From: Gammaproteobacteria bacterium
GTDB taxonomy: Bacteria > Pseudomonadota > Gammaproteobacteria > Steroidobacterales > Foliamicaceae
Length of the DNA: 41,928 bases
Direction: 5' to 3'
NCBI GenBank assembly: GCA_026707445.1
Contig: JAPOWV010000012.1
Span: 1-41,928 of the forward strand
This document shows positions 7,893 through 15,180 of this stretch, piece after piece. The notes under the pieces were generated by a model. The model had not been told where the DNA came from. It made no database searches and saw only the letters and a program-made list of their open reading frames with translations. The position numbers and the translations under genes are program-made. Within the stretch, counting starts at the first letter, position 1. The number at the start of each line of letters is the position of its first letter.

Positions 7893-9437
7893 TTACCGAA
7901 CGGTCTCCCGATACAGGCCGAAGCGCTCGCCCTCGGCGTTGTCATGCTCCACCCGGTCGATCTCGATGCCCCACCGTTCCAGGGTTGTGCCCAGGGTCCG
8001 GTCCAGCTCCGTGGCGGCGTTGAGCTTGCCCACGGCGGCATCGAGTTCTGCGTTTTCCGCAAGCACGAGGTCGTTTTCGAATGCGACGAGCTGGAAGTTC
8101 GTAGTGATGCCCAGGTTCAGTTTTTCGCGCTCGATTTCCGTCTTCTGCTGCGCGAGTTCACGCGCCCTGGAAGCCAGTTCGAGGCGGCGCTCCGCGAGCC
8201 CGATCTCCCGAACGGCGTTCTGGACGTCGATGGCGATGCGCTGGCGAAGATCGTCGAGCCGGTTCCGCGCGGCCTGCAGGCTGGCAACGGCGCGGCGGTG
8301 CTCGAGCCGCGCCCGCCCGGCGGCGGCCCGGCCGACCGGCACGTTCAGATCCAGTGATACGCGGTTGCGGGAGCGGTCCAGATCCCTGATGGCGCCGCCG
8401 AACCCGTCGTCCGACCCGGTGAAGGCGCGTCCCAGCGTGAGGGACAGATCCCACAACTGCGCATTTCTTGCCAAATGCGCCCGGGTTTCCGCGTTGCGGA
8501 CTTCCAACAGCCCGATTGCGTAGTCGGGCCGATTGGCCAGGGCGATCTCGAAGGCGGACTCGATGTTCAGCGGTTCGGTTGCGTCCGCTTCAGCGGCTAG
8601 CCCCTCCGCCTCTCCGAAGCGTGTTCTGGTCTCGAGGTCCAGCAGGTCAAGCAGATTCAGGCGCGCGGCATCCAGATTCCCCCGCGCGGCAACGACATCA
8701 AGTTCGCGGCGCGCGATGTCCGCCTCCGCCTGGATCACGTCGCGTTCCGCCATGCGTCCGGACTGGACCAGCAGCCGGTTCACCTCCAGCAGTCTGCGCG
8801 CCCGATCCAGGGAACGGACGGCGATCTCGTCCCGCTGTCCCGCCTGCACGTAGGCTCGATAGGCCCGGACCGCACGCGAAATGAGGTCGATCACCGCCGA
8901 CTCGAAAGCGAGTGCGTTGATCTCCTCGGTCACCCTCGCGGTTTGCAGCGCACCCCGGGCGACTCCGAATCCCGCACCGCGCAGGAGCGGCTGCGTAAAG
9001 GTCAGCTCGATCACGCTGCTGTGTGACGCGAGGGTCAGCGCGCCGATGCCGGCATCCGCAACACGCGATGAGAGCGCGAACTCCCCTCCGGTCGGGACCC
9101 GCAACCGGACGGACGAACCGATTCCCGAAGTTTCGTCTACAACTTCCCGCGCGTCCCGGTCGGCATAGGCGTCGAGGGTCAGTCTGGGTCGAAATTCGTC
9201 CTCGGCGACAAGGAGCGCGAACCGGTCCACCGAACGGTTGAGCCGCGCGTTCTCCAGCATTCTGCTGTTCCGCAACGTGAGGACTATGACCTCGCGCACG
9301 GTCAGATCAATTTCCGGCGCATCCGCGCCGGCGCCGTCCACCTCCGATTGCGCCGATGTAGCACTCGCCGCAATGATCGCGCAAACTACCAACAACGGAA
9401 GGCGCCGTCTGAGCCGGACGGGACCTTGTCCATCCAT
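7893..9437 (-). CDS. TolC-family outer-membrane efflux protein
   Basis: This 514-residue protein has a signal peptide (RLPLLVVCAIIAASATSAQS) and two homologous halves rich in long helices, for example ETQKTEIEREK-like heptads near the C-terminus and TRVTEEINALAFE in the first half. This is the pattern of TolC/OMF channels. It should form the trimeric outer-membrane duct for the PAS-adaptor and MacB-like pump encoded downstream. ATG 9437 is preferred to the GTG at 9458 because AGGA lies seven bases before it and the GTG has its Shine-Dalgarno too close. Its TAA stop is directly followed, in the same frame, by the open frame of the PAS-adaptor gene. It may also serve the adaptor-RND pair at 15.9-21.7 kb, which has no channel gene of its own. 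Confidence 0.9.
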   Translation of the reverse strand: MDGQGPVRLRRRLPLLVVCAIIAASATSAQSEVDGAGADAPEIDLTVREVIVLTLRNSRMLENARLNRSVDRFALLVAEDEFRPRLTLDAYADRDAREVVDETSGIGSSVRLRVPTGGEFALSSRVADAGIGALTLASHSSVIELTFTQPLLRGAGFGVARGALQTARVTEEINALAFESAVIDLISRAVRAYRAYVQAGQRDEIAVRSLDRARRLLEVNRLLVQSGRMAERDVIQAEADIARRELDVVAARGNLDAARLNLLDLLDLETRTRFGEAEGLAAEADATEPLNIESAFEIALANRPDYAIGLLEVRNAETRAHLARNAQLWDLSLTLGRAFTGSDDGFGGAIRDLDRSRNRVSLDLNVPVGRAAAGRARLEHRRAVASLQAARNRLDDLRQRIAIDVQNAVREIGLAERRLELASRARELAQQKTEIEREKLNLGITTNFQLVAFENDLVLAENAELDAAVGKLNAATELDRTLGTTLERWGIEIDRVEHDNAEGERFGLYRETVR

Positions 9438-9539
9438 GCCCGAATCCTGTCTAGACACCTCCGTTCAGGCTCATGTGCGTATTGAATTACGCTTCCTGGC
9501 CAGCCACGGCTCCCGTCATCGCTTGCCGGCGGCGCATGT

Positions 9540-9884
9540 TCAGCATTCTGTCTTAAGTTCACCGCTGCAATTGAGCAGCGTCACAACCCCTGCCGGCCCG
9601 CCGTGGTAGTCGCTGAAGTTGTCATGCTCCCCGCCTAGCGTCGTGGCGCAGTTGGCCTTGACGGCGCAGTTGTTCACGATGTCTGATCCGGGAGCGGTTT
9701 CGGCCTCCAGCACCGTGGTCGTGCAGCTTTCGCTTGCGGACGCTTTGGCCCACGCCGCCTCGCAATCGGCAGTTGTAATCTCGGTGTCGCTGGGCGGACC
9801 GATCTCCTGGGCGACGGTGGCGCCAAGCGCCAGAAGCAAGCCCGTTGCAACCGCAGCGAGTGTGTGCGATGAGTTACGCATCAT
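9540..9884 (-). CDS. Small secreted cysteine-rich protein, function unknown
   Basis: The likely product has 114 residues from ATG 9884 (or ATG 9881), with GGGGGAAAA just upstream. It begins with a signal peptide (HTLAAVATGLLLALGA, cut near VAQE). The mature part has six cysteines (ADCEAA, ESCTTT, NNCAV, ANCATT, LNCSG, TEC at the very end), suggesting three disulfides in the periplasm or outside the cell. The spacing and the segment ending LLNCSGELKTEC faintly recall cyanovirin-N-like domains, but this is a by-eye resemblance only. It lies 102 bases upstream of the TolC gene on the same strand and is divergent from the hydrolase at 10049. No function is claimed. Confidence 0.6.
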   Translation of the reverse strand: MMRNSSHTLAAVATGLLLALGATVAQEIGPPSDTEITTADCEAAWAKASASESCTTTVLEAETAPGSDIVNNCAVKANCATTLGGEHDNFSDYHGGPAGVVTLLNCSGELKTEC

Positions 9885-10048
9885 TTTTCCCCCGATTCCA
9901 TTGATATCTTGATAGTACCACAGCACTCGCGTCTGTCTGTCGCTGGATCCCACGGCGGCTCCTGGTGCGGCGCTGGTGCAGCGCCTGGTGTTCCCGGTTC
10001 GTCTTCATGCGTTGTAGACTCTTGCATCAAGCGGAGGGCAGTGATTTC

Positions 10049-11095
10049 ATGCAGCACCTGGAATGGCGTGTAGGCGCTACCCATCGGCGGGCAGCCGCGG
10101 GCCGGACCGCGATGGTTCTGGTGCTTGCCGTCAGCGCCGGCTGGGGGGCGATCGCGCAAACCGAAAGCGCGCCGGCCGCCTACAAGACGGAATCGGGACC
10201 GTACGGCGTTCAGGTGATCGACAATCACGTCCTGCCGGCGGAAACCGGTCAGCGCAGCCTTCGCGCGCGCATCGCGTTTCCGGAAGGCGAGGGTCCGTTT
10301 CCGCTGGTCGTGTTCTCGCATGGCTTCGCCTGCTACCGCGAGAGCTATTCGGGGTTGACGGACCACTGGGCCTCGCACGGCTACGTCGTCGTGCAGCCGG
10401 AACATCCCGACTGCCCGACGTCGCAGCGCAGGTTCAGCGCCCAGGCTGCCCGCAACCTGCACTACATACGGATTACCGACGTGGGACGCGTGCTGGACGC
10501 GCTGTTTGCGCCGGGCCAGGAAATACCGGGACTGACTGGCAGGATCGACTACGGCCGCAAAGTGATTGCAGGACATTCCTTTGGCGGGATGATCACGCAG
10601 ATCATCTGGGGCCAGCCCCTGAAGGACCCGGAAAGTTCCGGGAGCGTGAGCTATGCGCTGGACTTCGATGCGGCCATCGTCATGAGCGGCCCGGGACCGA
10701 TGCCGCAGATGGCCGACGAAGCCTTCACCGAATTGCCGGGACCATTGCTGGTAACGGGTGGCACCCGCGATACCCGCAATGCAGGCGATGGCGTCATCCA
10801 ACCCTGGGAGTGGCGCATGCTGTCCTATGAACTCAGCCCTCCGGGAGACAAGTACTCGGTGGTGCTTGAGCAAGGCGATCATTACCTGGGCGGACTGATC
10901 TGTCGCGAGGACCGCGGCGGGCCGGAAAACCGTGGCGGCGCGCCCGATGCCGAGGGAGTAACGATCCTGGCCGGCGTCACCACCGCTTTTCTGGACGCAT
11001 GGTTGAACAACGACGCAGCCGCCCGGCGGTTCCTCGAGAAATTCGAGCAGCATGCGGGTATAACCGGCGGACGCGCGCGCTTCGCCCGGAGATAA
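10049..11095 (+). CDS. Secreted alpha/beta hydrolase (dienelactone/PAF-acetylhydrolase-like)
   Basis: This 348-residue protein has an N-terminal export signal (GRTAMVLVLAVSAGWGAIAQ) and an alpha/beta-hydrolase core. VVFSHGFACYRESY gives the oxyanion region and AGHSFGG the nucleophile serine. The histidine is probably in LEQGDHYLGG, with the acid in the GTRDTRNAGDG stretch. The layout resembles chlorophyllase, dienelactone hydrolase or platelet-activating-factor acetylhydrolase-type lipases acting on small esters. ATG 10049 is used because GGAGG lies about 11 bases upstream; starts at 9965 and 10007 have no ribosome site. It is the first gene of a same-strand run with the two amidohydrolases (29-base gap), suggesting a periplasmic degradation pathway for an ester- or lactone-containing compound. 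Confidence 0.82.
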   Translation: MQHLEWRVGATHRRAAAGRTAMVLVLAVSAGWGAIAQTESAPAAYKTESGPYGVQVIDNHVLPAETGQRSLRARIAFPEGEGPFPLVVFSHGFACYRESYSGLTDHWASHGYVVVQPEHPDCPTSQRRFSAQAARNLHYIRITDVGRVLDALFAPGQEIPGLTGRIDYGRKVIAGHSFGGMITQIIWGQPLKDPESSGSVSYALDFDAAIVMSGPGPMPQMADEAFTELPGPLLVTGGTRDTRNAGDGVIQPWEWRMLSYELSPPGDKYSVVLEQGDHYLGGLICREDRGGPENRGGAPDAEGVTILAGVTTAFLDAWLNNDAAARRFLEKFEQHAGITGGRARFARR

Positions 11096-11124
11096 TCGGG
11101 GTTGCAAACACCGGGGAAATAGCT

Positions 11125-12177
11125 ATGCCGCTTTCGAGACTCAAGCTAAGCAGTATTCTGATAGTCGCGCTGGCCGGGGCCGCCCATGCGGACGAGCCCG
11201 TGCGGATGGGTGTTGAAATCAACGGCGAAAGGCTTGCCGTGATCGATATGCACCTGCATACGGGAACCTGGAATACGAAATCGCTGCGTTTTCAGCAGCG
11301 CCTTCTGGGCCGCATTCCGGACGAACGGAAACCGGTCATGATTCGGAACATGGACCAAAGCCAGACGGGACAGGGCATTCTCGCCACGCTTGACGAGGTG
11401 GGCATCAGTGCCGGCGGAGTATTCGCCGTGTGGAGTCCGGCCACCACCGGCATCGCGACCAACGAATTCACGGCCAAACAGGTCGCCGTGAATCCCGACC
11501 GCCTGTTCGGCTTTGCGAGCTTTCGCGCCGACCGATGGAACCGGGACGGACCGGAGCAATTGCGGAAGATGGAAGAGGCGATCGAGAAGCACGGCATGGT
11601 CGGCATCAAGGTGGCGCATGCGCACCAGCAGTTTCGCCTGGACGACCCGCGGTTCGACGGGGTTTACGAAATCGCGCAGCGGCAGGGCACGCCGATTTAC
11701 CTGCACACCGGCACCAGCCCCAACCCGGGCACACGCACGGAAGCGCCGTATTGCGACCCCGTCTACCTGGAGGGCGCGATACGCCGTTATCCGGACGTGC
11801 TCTTCATCCTGGGCCACTCCGGCTACGACAGTTTCAACCGGGCGCTGACCTATACCGACTCGGCGATCGATCTGGCCCAGCGTTATTCGAACGTCTATCT
11901 GGAGCCCGGCGCGCTGGGCGCCAGGCGGGCCACCGGGGTGTTGCAGGATTACCTGGAGCGTATTCGCGCAGGCGGCGTCATCGACAAGTTGCTGTACGGG
12001 TCCGACGGCCCGCAGTTTGCCGGCTACGTCAAGTCACACCTCGACGCATTTGTCGCCGGCATGCAGGCCGCGGGGTACACGACCGACGAAATGCGTCTGA
12101 TCCTGGCCGACAACTTCACTCGCGTCTTCGGCATGCCGAAGATCGTCCTGGAAAATCCGCATCAAACAACGGAGTAA
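11125..12177 (+). CDS. Periplasmic amidohydrolase family 2 protein, copy 1
   Basis: This 350-residue protein has a signal peptide (LSSILIVALAGAAHA) and a TIM-barrel amidohydrolase core. IDMHLHTG is the HxH metal motif of strand 1; IKVAHAH, YLHTGTS and GHSGYD supply further histidines; and YGSDGPQ supplies the late aspartate. It belongs to the Amidohydro_2 superfamily (decarboxylases, lactonases and hydrolases such as ACMSD and LigI); the reaction is not determined. Export is unusual for this superfamily, whose well-known members are cytoplasmic. It is followed after four bases by a close paralogue, and long stretches are identical between the two (for example NGERLAVIDMHLHTGTW and TTDEMRLILADNFTRVFGMP), so this is a tandem duplication. 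Confidence 0.85.
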   Translation: MPLSRLKLSSILIVALAGAAHADEPVRMGVEINGERLAVIDMHLHTGTWNTKSLRFQQRLLGRIPDERKPVMIRNMDQSQTGQGILATLDEVGISAGGVFAVWSPATTGIATNEFTAKQVAVNPDRLFGFASFRADRWNRDGPEQLRKMEEAIEKHGMVGIKVAHAHQQFRLDDPRFDGVYEIAQRQGTPIYLHTGTSPNPGTRTEAPYCDPVYLEGAIRRYPDVLFILGHSGYDSFNRALTYTDSAIDLAQRYSNVYLEPGALGARRATGVLQDYLERIRAGGVIDKLLYGSDGPQFAGYVKSHLDAFVAGMQAAGYTTDEMRLILADNFTRVFGMPKIVLENPHQTTE

Positions 12178-12181
12178 CGAA

Positions 12182-13216
12182 ATGAAGTTTCTCAGACCGT
12201 GCATTCTGCTTGCTGCGCTGTCCGTCACCGGATGGGCCAGCGGGCAGGAGAACATGGGAGTTGCCGTCAACGGCGAAAGGCTTGCCGTGATCGACATGCA
12301 CCTGCATACCGGGACCTGGGCCGGGACGCCGCCCCGCTTCAGGAAACGCCTCACGGACCGCGTGCCGACGGGCTTCAAATGGACCATGGGGGTATTCATG
12401 AACAACCGCCTGGACGGCGAGAGCATTCTCGGCACGCTGGACGACGCAGGCATCAGCGCCGGAGCGGTATTCGCGCTGTGGAGCCCGGCCACCACCGGCA
12501 TCGCCACCAACGACCACGTCGCCAAGCAGGTTGCGGTAAATCCCGACCGTCTGTTCGGTTTTGCGAGCCTGCGGGTCGATCACTGGAACCAGGACGGACC
12601 CGAGCAACTGCGGCAGATGGAACAGGCGATCGAGAAGCACGGCATGGTGGGCATCAAGCTTGCGCATGGGCACCAGCAGGTCCGTCTGGACGACGAGCGC
12701 TTATACGGGGTTTACGAGATTGCGGCGCGGCAGGGTACTCCCATTTACCTGCACACGGGCACCAGCCCGAATCCGGGCACCCGCACCGAGCCGGCGTATT
12801 GCGATCCCGCCTACCTGGAGGACGCCATCCGACTCTATCCGGGTGCGATTTTCATACTCGGCCACTCCGGCTACGACAGTTTCAACCGGGCGCTGACGCA
12901 TACCGACGCGGCGATCGATCTCGCCCGGCGTTATCCGAACGTGTACCTGGAACCCGGCGCGCTGGGCGCCGAGCGTGCGGAACACGTGCTGCACGATTAC
13001 CTGGAGCGGATTCGGGCCGGTGGCGTCATAGAAAAGCTGATCTACGGATCCGACGGCCCGCAGCTTCCCGGCTACGTCCAGTCGCACCTCGACGCATTCC
13101 TGGCGGGAATGCAGGAGGTCGGTTACACGACGGACGAGATGCGTCTGATTCTCGCCGACAATTTCACCCGTGTCTTCGGCATGCCCAAGATCGTTCTGGA
13201 GGATCAGGAATCATGA
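12182..13216 (+). CDS. Periplasmic amidohydrolase family 2 protein, copy 2
   Basis: This 344-residue protein is the tandem paralogue of the preceding gene. It has its own, unrelated-looking signal peptide (CILLAALSVTGWASGQ), followed by the same TIM-barrel core with IDMHLHTG, IKLAHGH, YLHTGTS, GHSGYD and YGSDGPQ. Divergence is concentrated at residues ~35-65, just after the HxH strand (AGTPPRFRKRLTDRVPTGF here, KSLRFQQRLLGRIPDE in copy 1). That segment could shape substrate choice, as an inference. The gene overlaps the lipoprotein gene downstream as ATGA, so the two are translationally coupled. Confidence 0.85.
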   Translation: MKFLRPCILLAALSVTGWASGQENMGVAVNGERLAVIDMHLHTGTWAGTPPRFRKRLTDRVPTGFKWTMGVFMNNRLDGESILGTLDDAGISAGAVFALWSPATTGIATNDHVAKQVAVNPDRLFGFASLRVDHWNQDGPEQLRQMEQAIEKHGMVGIKLAHGHQQVRLDDERLYGVYEIAARQGTPIYLHTGTSPNPGTRTEPAYCDPAYLEDAIRLYPGAIFILGHSGYDSFNRALTHTDAAIDLARRYPNVYLEPGALGAERAEHVLHDYLERIRAGGVIEKLIYGSDGPQLPGYVQSHLDAFLAGMQEVGYTTDEMRLILADNFTRVFGMPKIVLEDQES

Positions 13217-13698
13217 GCGCACAGATAAACAAAACGATTCCGGTTTTCTTCGCCGTTCTGTGTTTCGGTTGCGCCGCCGAAGAGCCGCCGCCACCGCCGA
13301 TTTCCGTAGACCTTACGGTGGAGGTAGCCGCTCCCGAGGAAGTGGACCCTGCGGCGACCGTGCACATTTCCGTTCATCACGCCTGGGCCGGGGCCGGCGA
13401 ACTGCGCTATCCGCTGGAAATCGTGGAGAGCTGGGAGACGAACCTGGGTTCCTCGAACTTCAGTTTCGACTACCCGGCGGAACTCGGTGAAGGCCTGATC
13501 GTGTACGCGTGGGTCGATTCCGACGGCGACGGAGCCAACTGCACGCCGACGGTACGCGGCGACCTGGCCGACCTGGTCGAGGTCGAAGCGTTTCCCGCGG
13601 AGCAGGTATCGGTTTCGCTGTTACTTGACGCGCCCTGCGCGGGGCCCGACTGGTTCTTCCCGGGACCCGAACCCGAAGGGGCCGAGCCACCTGCGTAA
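13213..13698 (+). CDS. Small predicted lipoprotein, function unknown
   Basis: The 161-residue product starts at ATG 13213, overlapping the upstream stop by four bases. The N-terminus (KTIPVFFAVLCFGC) looks like a lipoprotein signal with the lipidated Cys at about residue 20, followed by a proline run (EEPPPPP). The lipobox is imperfect, with Cys at -3. The rest is acidic, beta-rich and ends in a proline-rich tail. The segment VYAWVDSDGDGANC resembles calcium-binding or transthyretin-like beta-sandwich text, but no family is recognised. The operon position implies a role with the exported amidohydrolases, perhaps as an anchored partner. Confidence 0.7.
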   Translation: MSAQINKTIPVFFAVLCFGCAAEEPPPPPISVDLTVEVAAPEEVDPAATVHISVHHAWAGAGELRYPLEIVESWETNLGSSNFSFDYPAELGEGLIVYAWVDSDGDGANCTPTVRGDLADLVEVEAFPAEQVSVSLLLDAPCAGPDWFFPGPEPEGAEPPA

Positions 13699-13734
13699 TA
13701 GGGCTTCCCGGCGCCTCCACCGGGCCGGCCGCGG

Positions 13735-14880
13735 CTATTTGTTGGCGCGCAGCGCCAAATTTTCCAAACCGGAAACGGTGAACTCAAGCCCTCCGCGCCG
13801 CATGGCGTAGGGCTTTGGGGATACCGGCGTGATCACGTAGTTGCAGCCCTCCGGATAGCGGCGCCGGAATTCAGTCGCGGCGGCCGGCTTGAGTTCGCCG
13901 GCATTGATCTTGCATTCAAAGGTGTGCAGATGGTCCTCATTGCCGCGGACCACGAAATCGACCTCGCAGCCTGCCTTGTCGCGCCAGTAGAAGATATTTT
14001 CGCTGGGGAAGCGGAGCCGGAGCGCATCCAGAACCAGATGTTCCCACAGCAGCCCGCGGTCATCCTCGCGGATTCGGCCCCAGCCCTTTTCATGGGTCAC
14101 GAAGCCGGTATCGAATGCGTAGCACTTGGGTCGGCTTACGATTTCGCCGCTTCCGCCGCCGCGAAAGGGCCGCAAAATGTGCGCCGCGTGAGCCACTTCC
14201 AGGGCCTCCAGATAAGACTTCACGGTAGGCCTGCTCAGTTCGGCCGCTGTGGCCAGCCGGTTGTAATCGATTTGCCCTCCGCTCCATCGCAGCAGCAGGC
14301 GGAAAAGCGACAGAAAACCCTGGCGATTGCGGATGCTGAACAGTTCCAGAATGTCACGCGCAAAAAAGCTGTCGATCCACTCTGAGTAAAACGCCGGCGA
14401 TTTCCTTTCCGCCAGCAATGCCTCGGGGAGTCCGCCGTGCAAAAGCCGACGGTCGAGATCACGGACGCCGAAAGGATCGGCGCACTCCTCCCACAACACC
14501 GGACACAAGTGAATCGGCGCCTTGCGTCCGGTCAGTGAGTCCCGGAACTTCCCGGTAGCTGCAAGGGTTGAGGATCCCGTAGCGAGAATCTTCAACTGCG
14601 GATACTCGTCCGCCGCGATTTTCAGAACGCGGCTGGGGTCGGGCAGGCGATGCACTTCATCGAAAACGATTACCGTTCCGGGCCGTTGACCCGCAAGGAA
14701 CAGCTCCGGGTCATCCAGTGTCCGCGCCACGGACGGCAGATCGCAGTTCATGTAAACGGTGTCCGGCAACATTCGGGCGAGCGTAGTTTTTCCGGCTCTG
14801 CGAACCCCGGAAAGCCACACGACCGGCCGCCGTGACCAGGCGCGGCGAATTATCTCCAGCCAGAGAGGTCGATGAATCAT
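13735..14880 (-). CDS. AAA family ATPase with DUF4143 C-terminal domain
   Basis: This 381-residue protein has Walker A (GVRRAGKTT), Walker B (VIVFDEVHRL) and the sensor-like ILATGSS, typical of AAA_14 ATPases. A C-terminal DUF4143 region follows, with the nuclease-like ending YWRDKAGCEVDFVVRG and TFECKINAGELKP. That ending has the D-(x)n-ExK pattern of PD-(D/E)xK folds. Such proteins are widespread in prokaryotic accessory regions; their role is not established. No clear Shine-Dalgarno lies before ATG 14880; instead an AT-rich imperfect palindrome sits directly upstream. It neighbours a truncated restriction-like gene, so this patch looks like a small horizontally acquired insert. Confidence 0.85.
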   Translation of the reverse strand: MIHRPLWLEIIRRAWSRRPVVWLSGVRRAGKTTLARMLPDTVYMNCDLPSVARTLDDPELFLAGQRPGTVIVFDEVHRLPDPSRVLKIAADEYPQLKILATGSSTLAATGKFRDSLTGRKAPIHLCPVLWEECADPFGVRDLDRRLLHGGLPEALLAERKSPAFYSEWIDSFFARDILELFSIRNRQGFLSLFRLLLRWSGGQIDYNRLATAAELSRPTVKSYLEALEVAHAAHILRPFRGGGSGEIVSRPKCYAFDTGFVTHEKGWGRIREDDRGLLWEHLVLDALRLRFPSENIFYWRDKAGCEVDFVVRGNEDHLHTFECKINAGELKPAAATEFRRRYPEGCNYVITPVSPKPYAMRRGGLEFTVSGLENLALRANK

Positions 14881-14883
14881 AAA

Positions 14884-14920
14884 CGTATTTTACATTTGGT
14901 TGGGCTAAATGCTAAATACG
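14884..14920. promoter_or_regulatory. Imperfect 14-bp inverted repeat before the DUF4143 ATPase gene
   Basis: CGTATTTTACATTT (14884-14897) and AAATGCTAAATACG (14907-14920) are inverted copies with two mismatches and a 9-base centre. The element is AT-rich in a GC-rich neighbourhood and ends four bases before the ATPase start codon, where a ribosome site would be expected. On the minus strand, TTTAGC and TAAAAT separated by 18 bases could be a weak promoter inside it. It may be an operator for autoregulation; no regulator is known. Confidence 0.4.
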
Positions 14921-14929
14921 ATATTCACT

Positions 14930-15180
14930 TCATCGATATCCCGCCTCCAGAAATAGTCCGTCGATGGCGATGTCATAGTCCATGCGTTCGCCACGCCACC
15001 GGCAACGAGCGGTTCCGGCGTCGATGGTCAGACCGCGCGCCGTATTGAACGCCTTGAGCCGCTCCGCACCGCCGGCTGCGCAAGTGTTTCCGGACTCTGT
15101 GCAAGTGTTTCCGCGGAAACTCTTTCAGGCGTCGCATTCCAGCACGGCGGCAGCGCGGGTTGCGTCCTTGGCTGCGCATG
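14930..15180 (-). pseudogene. Possible decayed C-terminus of a DUF222/HNH endonuclease gene
   Basis: Overlapping the tail of the restriction-like frame, other minus-strand frames read more like real protein. One gives TPERVSAETLAQSPETL. Another, ending at TGA 14930-14932, gives ERLKAFNTARGLTIDAGT, then RWRGERMDYDIAIDGLF. VxAET repeats and a WxGExMDYxxA tail are reminiscent of DUF222/13E12-type HNH proteins, recalled from the family and not searched. The pieces lie in different frames, so if the reading is right the gene is frameshifted and truncated. The alternative is chance coding in GC-rich DNA. Confidence 0.3.

Noticed and set aside
12199..13212. Extension of the lipoprotein frame back to 12199
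   Set aside because: It overlaps the second amidohydrolase in another frame. The lipoprotein start at 13213 has coupling and a signal peptide.
13699..13734. CCCGG-CCGGG hairpin between the lipoprotein and ATPase genes as a terminator
   Set aside because: Only a 5-bp stem with an 8-base loop and no adequate T-run; too weak in GC-rich DNA to call.
15080..15113. Two GCAAGTGTTTCCG copies considered as a CRISPR fragment
   Set aside because: Only two 13-base copies with an 8-base gap, inside a coding remnant, and no cas genes.
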